Assembly: GCA_020555865.1 (NCBI GenBank)
Contig: JAJCJJ010000005.1
Span: 62,001-126,000, forward strand
Direction: 5' to 3'
Length of the DNA stretch: 64,000 nucleotides
Source of the DNA: a bacterium 210917-DFI.7.65
GTDB taxonomy: Bacteria; Bacillota; Clostridia; Oscillospirales; Oscillospiraceae
The notes beneath the pieces were generated by a model. It saw only the letters and a list, made by a program, of their open reading frames with translations, searched no databases and was not told where the DNA came from. Each line of letters starts with the position of its first letter. The first letter of the stretch is position 1. Shown piece by piece: positions 35,863-42,138 of this stretch. Made by a program: the position numbers and the translations under genes.

Positions 35863-36204
35863 TCAGGTTGGATCGTCCCAGTCTTCTTCGTCGCCGCCGG
35901 TTTCGCGCTGCATTCGGCGCACAAAGCGCCGCGTCGGCATATCCAGAAAGCGGTTGCCGTTCAGGGGCATGCCCATTTCCTCCTGATAGATGCGAGCCAC
36001 TTTCCGCAGGGTTTCCAGACAGGTCTCGTTGTCCAGCGCGTCGTTATCCAGCACCCGCCCGATGCGCTCCATGGCACAGATGGCGCGGCTGTTCAAAGCG
36101 TCGTCCATGGCAGCCAGGTCGAGCTTTTCCAAAAAGTGAAACATACACTTGCCCAAATCGTAAAAACGAAGGCAGTCAAAATAATCGTATTCGGAGTCTT
36201 TCAT
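35863..36204 (-). CDS. Hypothetical helical protein (113 aa)
   Basis: A 113-residue soluble, acidic, mostly helical protein without a recognised family. It begins MKDSEYDYFDCLRFYDLGKC and ends in an acidic tail (GGDEEDWDDPT). A basic patch (RFVRRMQRE) lies near residue 98. ATG 36204 is preceded by AGAGGAAGG; an ORF start at 36237 has no ribosome site. GC content matches the core genome, and it borders an AT-rich island of XRE genes. Function unknown. Confidence 0.7.
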   Translation of the reverse strand: MKDSEYDYFDCLRFYDLGKCMFHFLEKLDLAAMDDALNSRAICAMERIGRVLDNDALDNETCLETLRKVARIYQEEMGMPLNGNRFLDMPTRRFVRRMQRETGGDEEDWDDPT

Positions 36205-36262
36205 AGCAGCCTTCCTCTGGAGTCTATATAGACCCAAATCATTTTTCTCACAAAATTTTCTT

Positions 36263-36306
36263 TAATTGGATAATCGAATTATAAAAACATACTCTACCAA
36301 TATAAT
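36263..36306 (+). promoter_or_regulatory. Operator/promoter 1 of the XRE triplet
   Basis: The 19-bp near-palindrome TAATTGGATAATCGAATTA (36263-36281) ends 19 bp before the -10 TATAAT (36301-36306), so it covers the -35 region. It shares the core AATYGGATAWTCSRATT with the site at 36625-36645. Confidence 0.65.
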
Positions 36307-36338
36307 CGCTTTATACGATAAAAAGCGAGGTAGACATT

Positions 36339-36590
36339 TTGAAAATTCGCAAAAAATATGGCGATAAAAACTTAATTGGTAAAAATGTTGCCGCGCTTCG
36401 GAAAAGTCGGAAGATCAAGCAACATGAACTTTTAGCTCAATTGCAAGTTAAAGGCATTAATATCACTGCAAGCGGCTTATCCGAATTGGAGGGTCAAAAC
36501 CGTTATGCAACTGATAAAGAAGTGTTTGCTTTAATGACAATCTTCAATGTTTCTTTCGAAGAATTATGTAAAAATACAGATGACACATAA
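36339..36590 (+). CDS. XRE-family regulator, first of three tandem paralogues
   Basis: An 83-residue single-domain Cro/CI-type protein. It starts MKIRKKYGDKNLIGKNVAAL; the helix-turn-helix is KQHELLAQLQVKGINITASGLSELEGQ. The start codon is TTG 36339 with GCGAGG 8 nt upstream. KYGxKNxIGKNxxALR and LAQLQ recur in the next gene, so the two are paralogues. The coding DNA is AT-rich with AT-ending codons. The protein probably binds the palindromes upstream of itself and of its neighbour. Confidence 0.88.
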   Translation: MKIRKKYGDKNLIGKNVAALRKSRKIKQHELLAQLQVKGINITASGLSELEGQNRYATDKEVFALMTIFNVSFEELCKNTDDT

Positions 36591-36591
36591 G

Positions 36592-36620
36592 GCAGGGCTT
36601 CGGCCCTGTTCTTTATTTTT
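36592..36620 (+). terminator. Terminator between the first two XRE genes
   Basis: GCAGGGC-TTCG-GCCCTGT hairpin with a stable TTCG tetraloop, followed by TCTTTATTTTTTATT. The second XRE gene therefore needs its own promoter, which is present at 36641-36669. Confidence 0.82.
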
Positions 36621-36624
36621 TATT

Positions 36625-36669
36625 ATAATCGGATATTCCGATTATTTCAACATCTTTTTTATTTATAAT
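36625..36669 (+). promoter_or_regulatory. Operator/promoter 2 of the XRE triplet
   Basis: Perfect palindrome ATAATCGGA-TAT-TCCGATTAT (36625-36645), ending 18 bp before TATAAT (36664-36669). The geometry relative to the -10 is the same as at site 1. Confidence 0.68.
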
Positions 36670-36699
36670 TTGAATATCAAAATAAAGAGAGGGCTTACT

Positions 36700-36963
36700 A
36701 TGCGTCCCAGAAAAAAATATGGCACCAAAAACAGCATAGGAAAGAATATTATTGCCCTGCGGGAAAAACGGCATATGAAGCAAGGCGAATTGCTTGCGCA
36801 ATTGCAATTACACAACATCCCCATCTCCGCATCCAGTTTATCTGACTTGGAAGGACAAAATCGTCATGTATCCGAACGCGAAATTATTGCATTGATGGAT
36901 ATATTCCAAATTACCTTTGAAGAGTTATGCTCAAACAGTTTCTATTCAAATGATGATGAATAA
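36700..36963 (+). CDS. XRE-family regulator, second of three tandem paralogues
   Basis: An 87-residue Cro/CI-type protein. RPRKKYGTKNSIGKNIIALR is nearly the same as the start of the first paralogue. The helix-turn-helix is KQGELLAQLQLHNIPISASSLSDLEGQNR, and the end FEELCSNSFYSNDDE aligns with FEELCKNTDDT of the first. ATG 36700 is preceded by AGAGAGGG. It has its own operator-promoter and overlaps the third paralogue by 14 bp. Apparently a duplication product. The target beyond self-control is unknown. Confidence 0.88.
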   Translation: MRPRKKYGTKNSIGKNIIALREKRHMKQGELLAQLQLHNIPISASSLSDLEGQNRHVSEREIIALMDIFQITFEELCSNSFYSNDDE

Positions 36964-37198
36964 TAACATGCAGTGGATATTGCAGGATATTCCAATTGGT
37001 CGAAATATTCAGGCCATTCGGATTGAGAAAAAACTGACGCAGGAACAAGTGGTTGCAAAACTGCAGCTTATGGGCAGTAACATGTCCAGAAGCACTCTTG
37101 CCAATATTGAAGTGGGTCGCCGGAATATTAAAGCAAGTGACTTGCGTGCCTTGAAAACATTATTTGATGTGGATTACGATATGTTTTTCAAAATATAA
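36950..37198 (+). CDS. XRE-family regulator, third of three tandem genes
   Basis: An 82-residue single helix-turn-helix protein, more distant from the first two: WILQDIPIGRNIQAIRIEKK, then LTQEQVVAKLQLMGSNMSRS and the closing TLFDVDYDMFFKI. ATG codons at 36950, 36953, 36956 and 36968 are possible starts; all lie in or next to the end of the second paralogue, suggesting coupled translation. A partial copy of the shared operator (GGATATTCCAATT, 36985-36997) is present inside its 5' coding region. The gene is AT-rich like the others. Confidence 0.83.
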   Translation: MMMNNNMQWILQDIPIGRNIQAIRIEKKLTQEQVVAKLQLMGSNMSRSTLANIEVGRRNIKASDLRALKTLFDVDYDMFFKI

Positions 37199-37235
37199 CA
37201 CCGTTTTGGTCTTTCAAGCATTGCAATAGAAGATG

Positions 37236-37262
37236 ACAAAAAGCCCCGGGCGCTGCCGCCCG
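37236..37262 (-). terminator. Leftward terminator behind the toxin-antitoxin locus
   Basis: CGGGCG-CTGC-CGCCCG hairpin with leftward GGGGCTTTTTGTC. It would catch any toxin mRNA that reads through the shared hairpin at 37350-37386. A near-copy is at 37616-37643. Confidence 0.7.
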
Positions 37263-37266
37263 AGAC

Positions 37267-37295
37267 TTGACAATACGCTTTGCTCCGCCTATAAT
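37267..37295 (+). promoter_or_regulatory. Antitoxin RNA promoter
   Basis: TTGACA (37267-37272), 17-bp spacer, TATAAT (37290-37295): a consensus promoter, as expected for a strongly made, unstable antitoxin RNA. Confidence 0.85.
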
Positions 37296-37301
37296 GAATA
37301 T

Positions 37302-37391
37302 AGAAAAGGGCACTGCCGGTAAGCGGTTGGTCCAAAGAGTTTCGATCAGAAAATGACCGCTATCCTTGGCCAGGGGCGGTCATTTTCTTTT
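37302..37391 (+). ncRNA. Putative type I antitoxin RNA
   Basis: A roughly 90-nt RNA predicted from a consensus promoter and an intrinsic terminator. The 5' part (37308-37333) folds as GGGCACTGC with GCGGTTGGTCC. The 3' part is the terminator hairpin AAAATGACCGC / GCGGTCATTTT (37350-37386) plus CTTTT. The RNA is antisense to the 3' end and 3' UTR of the toxin mRNA, which is transcribed toward it. This convergent, terminator-sharing arrangement is that of TxpA/RatA and par-type systems. No protein is encoded. Confidence 0.65.
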
Positions 37392-37466
37392 ATAGATCTG
37401 GATAACCAGACCTATAACGCCAATGATGACAAGACAAAAAGCAAAAAGCCCTTCATATGTAACCAT
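37380..37466 (-). CDS. Putative holin-like type I toxin (28 aa)
   Basis: A 28-residue peptide: a short start MVTYEG, one transmembrane stretch LFAFCLVIIGVIGLVIQIYK and a basic end KRK. This is the build of Fst/TxpA/holin-like membrane toxins. ATG 37466 is preceded by AGGGGGGTGAT at 6-7 nt, a strong ribosome site. Its stop codon lies inside the right arm of the hairpin shared with the antitoxin RNA. A promoter is at 37527-37555. Toxicity is inferred from form and context only. Confidence 0.7.
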   Translation of the reverse strand: MVTYEGLFAFCLVIIGVIGLVIQIYKRK

Positions 37467-37526
37467 AAGCATCACCCCCCTTCTGGGAAGTGACCAACCG
37501 CCTACCGTTCCGGCAGTGCCCGTTTT

Positions 37527-37555
37527 ATTTTACCATGGCTTTCCCCTCTCTGCAA
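37527..37555 (-). promoter_or_regulatory. Toxin promoter
   Basis: Read leftward: TTGCAG (37555-37550), 17-bp spacer, TAAAAT (37532-37527). The mRNA leader then carries GGGCACTGCCGG and GCGGTTGGTC, matching the 5' end of the antitoxin RNA. Confidence 0.72.
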
Positions 37556-37615
37556 CAAATTTCGCTGCGCCGAAAGGGTACGGCATACTTTCCCCGGCGA
37601 AAAACATACCGCAAA

Positions 37616-37643
37616 AAGCCCCGGGCGGCAGCGCCCGGGGCTT
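37616..37643 (-). terminator. Leftward terminator next to the second antitoxin-like RNA
   Basis: Perfect AAGCCCCGGGCG-GCAG-CGCCCGGGGCTT hairpin with TTTTTGC leftward. It touches the -35 of the second RNA promoter, exactly as the first copy does. Confidence 0.65.
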
Positions 37644-37670
37644 GACAATATTTCCTGCCCCGCCTATAAT
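37642..37670 (+). promoter_or_regulatory. Promoter of the second antitoxin-like RNA
   Basis: TTGACA (37642-37647), 17-bp spacer, TATAAT (37665-37670). Confidence 0.82.
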
Positions 37671-37676
37671 TGAATA

Positions 37677-37770
37677 TCAGAAAGGGCACCGCCGGTAAGC
37701 GGTTCGCCCTAAGAATCTTGAGTCAAGAAATGACCGTCAGTTTACGAGGCTGGGCGGTCATTTTCTTTTC
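37677..37770 (+). ncRNA. Orphan second antitoxin-like RNA (or DUF4430 leader)
   Basis: This segment matches the first antitoxin RNA along its length: GGGCACCGCCGGTAAGCGGTT at the 5' end, a divergent middle, then AAATGACCG / CGGTCATTT (37728-37763) followed by TCTTTT. Base changes in the 5' stem keep pairing (GGGC with GCCC here, GGGC with GTCC in copy 1), which supports a structured RNA. There is no intact toxin opposite it; only the final codons for KRK-stop survive leftward. The DUF4430 gene starts 20 bp after the terminator, so a leader role is an alternative. Confidence 0.55.
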
Positions 37771-37789
37771 CAGAAAGGAACGGGATGTT

Positions 37790-38197
37790 ATGAAAACCAA
37801 TGTCAAAAAGCTTGTGCCCGCCCTGATTGTGCTGGTGGTGCTGATCGCCGTATTCTGGGGCGTGTATCGCCAGTTTTCCCCCAAGGCGCAAAGCGGCGAA
37901 AAGCAGATCACCATTTCCATTGTAGACGATACCGGAACGCAGAGCGATTATGCGCTGAACACCGACGCGGAGTATCTTCTGGAAGCGCTGCAGTCCGTTG
38001 CGGAGATCGACGGCGAAGAAAGCCCGGAATACGGCTATACCCTTTACACGGTGAACGGCCTGACCGCCGATTTCACCACAGGAAACGCCTACTGGGCCAT
38101 TTACGTCAACGGGGAATACGGATCCTACGGCCTGTCCCAGCAGCCGGTGACCGACGGCGATACATACGCCATTGTCTATGAGACCTATGCCGCCTGA
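37790..38197 (+). CDS. DUF4430 (transcobalamin C-terminal-like) membrane-anchored protein
   Basis: A 135-residue protein with an N-terminal TM/signal anchor (LVPALIVLVVLIAVFWGVY) and an extracellular DUF4430 domain, recognised by TDAEYLLEALQSV, YGYTLYTVNGLTADFTTGNA and YWAIYVNGEYGSYGLSQQPV. The domain resembles the C-terminal lobe of transcobalamin and intrinsic factor and is often encoded beside ECF transporter S components. ATG 37790 follows AAAGGAACGGG. The next gene overlaps it and encodes such an S component. It is probably an accessory binding protein for vitamin uptake; the ligand is not proven. Confidence 0.85.
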   Translation: MKTNVKKLVPALIVLVVLIAVFWGVYRQFSPKAQSGEKQITISIVDDTGTQSDYALNTDAEYLLEALQSVAEIDGEESPEYGYTLYTVNGLTADFTTGNAYWAIYVNGEYGSYGLSQQPVTDGDTYAIVYETYAA

Positions 38198-38708
38198 GAG
38201 AGCCGGCCGCGGCGCAAAAACCATCGCCGTCCTGGCGGTGTGCACCGCGCTGGTGTTTGCCCTGCAGGTGGCTCTGGCCGCCATTCCCAACGGGGAATGT
38301 GTCACGCTGCTGTTTATCCTGTACACGCTGTATTTCCGCAAACGCACCCTGTATATCATTTATGCCTTTGCCCTGCTGGAAGGCATGGTTTACGGCTTTG
38401 GTCTGTGGTGGTTCATGTACCTTTATGTCTGGACGATTTTGTGGGCTGTGGTGACGCTGCTGGGACGGCGGCCGCGCCCGGCCCTGTTCTGGGCGGTCAC
38501 CGCCGCTTTTTTCGGGCTGTGCTACGGCTTTCTGTGTGCTCTGCCCTATTTCCTCATGGGCGGCTGGACGCTGGCTTTTTCCTGGTGGGTAGCGGGGATT
38601 CCCTTTGATCTGGCCCACTGCGGCTTTAATTTTGCCATCGTCCTGACTCTGTTCCCGCCCCTGAACAAGCTCTTTGCCCATCTGCAGCAGCAGGGCATGC
38701 TGTTATAA
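38178..38708 (+). CDS. ECF transporter S component (substrate-specific membrane subunit)
   Basis: A 176-residue protein with about six hydrophobic segments (AVLAVCTALVFALQVALAAI, FILYTLYF, TLYIIYAFALLEGMVYGFGL, LYVWTILWAVVTLL, ALFWAVTAAFFGLCYGFL and ALPYFLMGGWTLAFSWW). The closing FDLAHCGFNFAIVLTLFPPL is typical of S components. They bind a vitamin and use a shared EcfAAT module made elsewhere. The start at ATG 38178 (38187 possible) lies inside the DUF4430 gene, so translation is coupled. The DUF4430 partner hints at a cobalamin-like ligand, an inference. Confidence 0.8.
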   Translation: MRPMPPERAGRGAKTIAVLAVCTALVFALQVALAAIPNGECVTLLFILYTLYFRKRTLYIIYAFALLEGMVYGFGLWWFMYLYVWTILWAVVTLLGRRPRPALFWAVTAAFFGLCYGFLCALPYFLMGGWTLAFSWWVAGIPFDLAHCGFNFAIVLTLFPPLNKLFAHLQQQGMLL

Positions 38709-39000
38709 ATAAGCCGAGCGCCGTACGAGCGTTTTGCCGCAGGCAAAATCTCGGCGCAGGCGGAATTCATTTCCGCCGAGCATTGGAATCACCAAGGGGT
38801 GGAGCGACCAACGGGAGCGAAACCCAAAAAGAAAGACACGCTTTACAGCGTGTCTTTCTTTTTGGGGCGGGCGACGAGGCTCGAACTCGCCACCGGCATC
38901 CCGCAAATGGCAATCTGCCATTTGCAGGAACCCTGCCGCACCTCTGATGAAATATGCGCCTGCGGCGCGCGGTGGAGGCAGCGCGTTCGGGCGCAGAACG
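38709..39000. other. Structured non-coding region upstream of tRNA-Gly
   Basis: About 290 bp with no credible gene but several hairpins. GCCGAG...CTCGGC (about 38713-38755) encloses TTTTGCC-GCA-GGCAAAA. GGCGGAA-TTCAT-TTCCGCC lies at about 38760-38778. AAAGAAAGACACGC / GCGTGTCTTTCTTT is at about 38829-38860. GCAAATGGCA-ATC-TGCCATTTGC is at 38903-38925. The stretch at 38863-38894 copies the tRNA-Gly 3' end. It looks like mobile-element or repeat debris next to a tRNA. Confidence 0.5.
38863..38894 (-). repeat. Duplicated tRNA-Gly 3' end (att-like remnant)
   Basis: Thirty of 32 bases match the 3' end (T-arm, acceptor, CCA) of the true tRNA-Gly at 39042-39073, in the same orientation. No 5' half or anticodon stem is attached, so it is not a tRNA gene. 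Each copy is followed leftward by its own terminator-like hairpin. Confidence 0.7.
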
Positions 39001-39002
39001 AA

Positions 39003-39036
39003 AAAGATCCCTCAGCTGCATCGCTGAAGGATCTTT
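39003..39036 (-). terminator. Terminator of tRNA-Gly
   Basis: Stem AAAGATCC(C)TCAGC / GCTGA(A)GGATCTTT, with T-rich flanks on the leftward side (TTTTTCG), 5 bp past the tRNA 3' end. Confidence 0.75.
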
Positions 39037-39041
39037 CTTTC

Positions 39042-39117
39042 TGGAGCGGGCGACGAGGCTCGAACTCGCTACCTCCACCTTGGCAAGGTGGCGCTCTACC
39101 AGATGAGCTACGCCCGC
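39042..39117 (-). tRNA. tRNA-Gly (anticodon GCC)
   Basis: Read leftward from 39117: acceptor GCGGGCG / CGCCCGC, D-arm GCTCATCTGGTAGAGC, anticodon stem-loop CCACCTTGCCAAGGTGG with anticodon GCC, T-arm with GAGTTCGAGCCTC, discriminator T and encoded CCA. All stems pair and the length is 76 nt. Confidence 0.96.
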
Positions 39118-39129
39118 GGAACAATGGGT

Positions 39130-39158
39130 ATTTTAACAAACCTTGCCGAAATTGTCAA
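39130..39158 (-). promoter_or_regulatory. Promoter of tRNA-Gly
   Basis: Read leftward: TTGACA (39158-39153), 17-bp spacer, TAAAAT (39135-39130). Confidence 0.85.
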
Positions 39159-39159
39159 G

Positions 39160-39350
39160 CCCTTTTTCACTTTTTTCTTTTGCCTTCTGCCGCGCACCTC
39201 CCCCCAGCCGTGAAAGCCGCTTCCGGCGCTCCTGTGGGCGGCGGGTTATGCCCGCTTCCGCCGGTATGGACGGAGGCGGGCACTGAACCGGTTGCGTTCC
39301 GACGACGCATGGAGTGAAGCAGATCTTTCCAGCTGAAACCATATGAAAAA
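39160..39350. other. Intergenic stretch without a recognised gene
   Basis: About 190 bp between the tRNA-Gly promoter and the terminator of the lipoprotein operon. It is GC-rich in the middle. Open frames here have no ribosome sites and resemble no protein. Confidence 0.4.
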
Positions 39351-39386
39351 CCAAACGCCGGCCGCAAGGTTGCAGCCGGCGTTTGG
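39351..39386 (-). terminator. Terminator of the lipoprotein operon
   Basis: Perfect 12-bp stem CCAAACGCCGGC / GCCGGCGTTTGG with a 12-base loop. Leftward it continues TTTTT. It sits 4 bp after the stop at 39390. Confidence 0.87.
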
Positions 39387-39389
39387 TTC

Positions 39390-40103
39390 TCAGGAAAAAG
39401 CGTCCGCCGGAAGATCCTGCGGTTCGGGCAGCGCCCCAGGCAGCGGCAGCGACGGCGGCTGCCAGGTGATCTCCACAATGCGCGCGTCCCCCACCTCGCC
39501 CTCATCGGGGTAATACCGAACCGACCAGTCCTCTGCCGCCATCCCTTTTTCCTCCATGATCTGCGCTACCTGCGCGCTCACCTCTTCGGCGCTGCGGTCC
39601 ATATAGCCGATTTTCACCGCCAGCTCCGTTTTTTCTTCCTGCAGCGCTGTTTCCAGCAGTTCCTGCAGTGCGCCGGCAGTAGTGGCATTAACCAGCGCGC
39701 GCAGCTGAGCCGGCGTCTTCTGATACGCGATTTTCACCGTGATCTCATAGCAGCCGGCGCTTTCTACACAGTCGTAGGTGACATAATCCACAAGATATGC
39801 TCCCAACGGGTCCTGCATTGTCACCTCAGCGCAGGCCTGATCCATGGCGCGCATGGCGGAGGCCTGATCGCCGTAACCATACAGCCGCACCAGTCCCGCA
39901 TCCGTCTGATTGGACACCAGCATCAGCAGCCCGTTGACCAGACTCTGATAATCCTCTGCCCGCAGGGCAGAGGATGTGCCGTCCTCCCAGTACTGGCTGT
40001 TGTGCGGCTCCACCACATCATAACTGCGCTCCAGCACCGCACTGCAGCCCGGAAAAGACAACAGCACAGCCAGAAGCAGCGCCGCCGCATGCCTTTTCTC
40101 CAA
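39390..40103 (-). CDS. Putative lipoprotein, unknown function
   Basis: A 237-residue exported protein. The signal MEKRHAAALLLAVLLSFPGC ends in a lipobox Cys at residue 20. The mature part is acidic, begins ERSYDVVEPHNSQYWED and contains alternating helices with a short Pro-rich end (PSLPLPGALPEPQDLP). No family is recognised. The start is TTG 40103, supported by GGGGGAG 7 nt upstream. It follows the FUSC gene by 21 bp and shares its operon, so it may be the extracytoplasmic partner of that membrane protein. Confidence 0.75.
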   Translation of the reverse strand: MEKRHAAALLLAVLLSFPGCSAVLERSYDVVEPHNSQYWEDGTSSALRAEDYQSLVNGLLMLVSNQTDAGLVRLYGYGDQASAMRAMDQACAEVTMQDPLGAYLVDYVTYDCVESAGCYEITVKIAYQKTPAQLRALVNATTAGALQELLETALQEEKTELAVKIGYMDRSAEEVSAQVAQIMEEKGMAAEDWSVRYYPDEGEVGDARIVEITWQPPSLPLPGALPEPQDLPADAFS

Positions 40104-40124
40104 AACCGATCTCCCCCGATCTTT

Positions 40125-41174
40125 TTACCGATGCGCCGGGCACAGCTTCCGGCACAACCTTCCAACCGCAAGACTGACTGCAACCGCGCACAACACGCCA
40201 AACAGATTCTGCACAAACCGCAGCGCCAGAGCAGCGCCAAACCCATAGGTCCCTACCGCAGCACACAGACCTCCGCACGTATTGAAGGGAACCTTTTCCC
40301 CATATTTTGTACAAAACCCAAGGCACAGGCCGCCCAGAGTTCCAATGATAGCGTACAGGTGTTCCGGCAGCAAAAAACAGAGCGCAAAAAACAAGCCGAT
40401 ACCGACTACGGTTCCCACGACTCTTTGATGCGCCCGCGCCCGGATCTGCTGGGCATAAGGCACCAATACAGACATCGCCGCAATACCTGCCCACATGGGC
40501 CTCGGCAGCGCCAGCAGCTCTCCCACAAAAACCGCGATGGAAATGGCCAGCGCAGACTGAAGCTTCCACTGTGCCTGTGCGTCTTTCAGCGTAAATCCAC
40601 GCAGAAGGTCGGCAATGCTGCCTGCATTTTCCATCCGGCGATGCTTATGGTAAAAGATCAGGCAGGTCAGTACGCATCCCACCGCCAGCGCCATCAGCCG
40701 GGCAAGATACAATTCCCCGGAAACTTCGTAGCCATACAGCAGCAGATAGCCCAGAACCAGAGTGGAATGGTTAAACAATTCCACCCGAGCACAGCCCACC
40801 AGATACAGCGAAAAAATACCCGTCAAATTCATCGCCAGTCCCACCGCTGGCCCAAACAAATGCGCCGCGGCCGGCAAAAAGGCAATCACAGCAAAATAAA
40901 ATACCAGCAGCTTCAGCGAGTCGCCCAGTGACACGCCAAAATCCGCGTTCTGGAACGCCAAAACGCACAGCAGCACCGCAACCCCCGCCGCACTGTTCTC
41001 CGCGCCAAACAGCACCGAGTACAGCACGATAAACCCCGTACAGAACAGCAGCGTCAGCACCGCTTTTGCCGTCAGCACCGTGCCGTAATACACCTGTTGC
41101 CGGGAGGCTGCGCCGGATCGGATCCGCTCTTTCAAAACGGCCGTGTCCAGCTGTAAATCCCGATAAAAGCTCAA
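40125..41174 (-). CDS. FUSC-like membrane protein (aromatic-acid exporter family)
   Basis: A 349-residue protein with two blocks of four to six TM segments (about 35-190 and 225-340) separated by a charged loop (FYHKHRRMENAGSIADLLRG). The second block contains RPMWAGIAAMSVLVPYAQQI and RAHQRVVGTVVGIGLFFALC, the R-x2-GT-x2-G signature of the FUSC/ArAE exporter group. These may export aromatic acids or other organic anions. The start is TTG 41174 with AAAAAGGAG upstream. It heads the operon with the lipoprotein gene. Confidence 0.82.
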   Translation of the reverse strand: MSFYRDLQLDTAVLKERIRSGAASRQQVYYGTVLTAKAVLTLLFCTGFIVLYSVLFGAENSAAGVAVLLCVLAFQNADFGVSLGDSLKLLVFYFAVIAFLPAAAHLFGPAVGLAMNLTGIFSLYLVGCARVELFNHSTLVLGYLLLYGYEVSGELYLARLMALAVGCVLTCLIFYHKHRRMENAGSIADLLRGFTLKDAQAQWKLQSALAISIAVFVGELLALPRPMWAGIAAMSVLVPYAQQIRARAHQRVVGTVVGIGLFFALCFLLPEHLYAIIGTLGGLCLGFCTKYGEKVPFNTCGGLCAAVGTYGFGAALALRFVQNLFGVLCAVAVSLAVGRLCRKLCPAHR

Positions 41175-41212
41175 AAGAAATACACTCCTTTTTGTTTGTG
41201 CCTCGGGCAGTT

Positions 41213-42085
41213 TCAGATACTGTCCTTTGTATACTCACCAAATCCCTCGCCCAGCACTTCATTGGCCTTGCAGACGATAACAAAAGCGTCCGGATCGATT
41301 TCGCGCACCATCAACTTGACCGGCACAATCTGGCTGCGCTTCATGGCGCACAGAATCACCTTGCGCTTATTCCCGTTGTACGCGCCTTCGCCGTCCAACA
41401 ATGTCACGCCCCGATCCATCTCCAGAAGCTTGGCAGTGATGGCTTCCTGATGCTCACTGATAATATATGTTACCTGTGCCGTACGGCTGCCGTAAATGAT
41501 ATAGTCCATCACGACGGAAGAGATGTACAGTGCAATAATGCCATACATGGCATTGAGCACACTGTGAAATACCGCTGCATATACACTGACCACCAGAACA
41601 TCAATGATCAGGCACAGCTTTCCGATAGGCAGATGCGGAAACGGGAATTTCAGCAGCCGCGCCCCCAGTTCCGTACCGCCCGTGGTCGTGTTCACCAGCA
41701 TCAGCAGGCCCATGGATACACCCAGCATCACGCCGCCGTAGATACTGGCCAGAATCGGCTCCATCGGGCGAAATGTATACACAGCCGCCAAACCGTCCAG
41801 CATCAGGGAACTGAGCACCATCGCGATCAGCGACGTCAGCAGCGCCCGCTTCCCCAGGTAGATCCAGCCAAGAAAAAACAACGGCACATTGAGCGCAATG
41901 GTCAGCATACCCACGGGCAGCACAGGAATGAGCGCATTGATAATCTGTGCAATACCCGTCATGCCGCCGATGGAAAACTGATTCGGCGCTACGCACCAAT
42001 CAAAGCCCAGCGCAAAAATAGCACAACTGAAAAAAATGACCGCTGTTTCGTAAAAAAAGCGGCATACCGGATGCTTCCGATCCAT
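41213..42085 (-). CDS. YitT-family membrane protein with DUF2179 domain
   Basis: A 290-residue protein. Five or six TM segments (about 12-200) include the family hallmark WCVAPNQFSIGGMTGIAQII near residue 30 and VNTTTGGTELGARLLK near 133. The C-terminal 80 residues are a cytosolic DUF2179 ligand-binding fold (VTYIISEHQEAITAKLLEMD, then GEGAYNGNKRKVILCAMKR). Function is not established for the family. Start ATG 42085 has GAGGAGG upstream; the longer frame has no support. Confidence 0.93.
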   Translation of the reverse strand: MDRKHPVCRFFYETAVIFFSCAIFALGFDWCVAPNQFSIGGMTGIAQIINALIPVLPVGMLTIALNVPLFFLGWIYLGKRALLTSLIAMVLSSLMLDGLAAVYTFRPMEPILASIYGGVMLGVSMGLLMLVNTTTGGTELGARLLKFPFPHLPIGKLCLIIDVLVVSVYAAVFHSVLNAMYGIIALYISSVVMDYIIYGSRTAQVTYIISEHQEAITAKLLEMDRGVTLLDGEGAYNGNKRKVILCAMKRSQIVPVKLMVREIDPDAFVIVCKANEVLGEGFGEYTKDSI

Positions 42086-42138
42086 TGATGAATCCTCCTC
42101 ACTGTATAAACATGTAAAACCCCCGGACGGGCCCGCAT

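Noticed and set aside
38767..39078. Open frames of about 100 codons across the tRNA-Gly region
   Set aside because: They run through the tRNA gene and its hairpins, a known source of false proteins.
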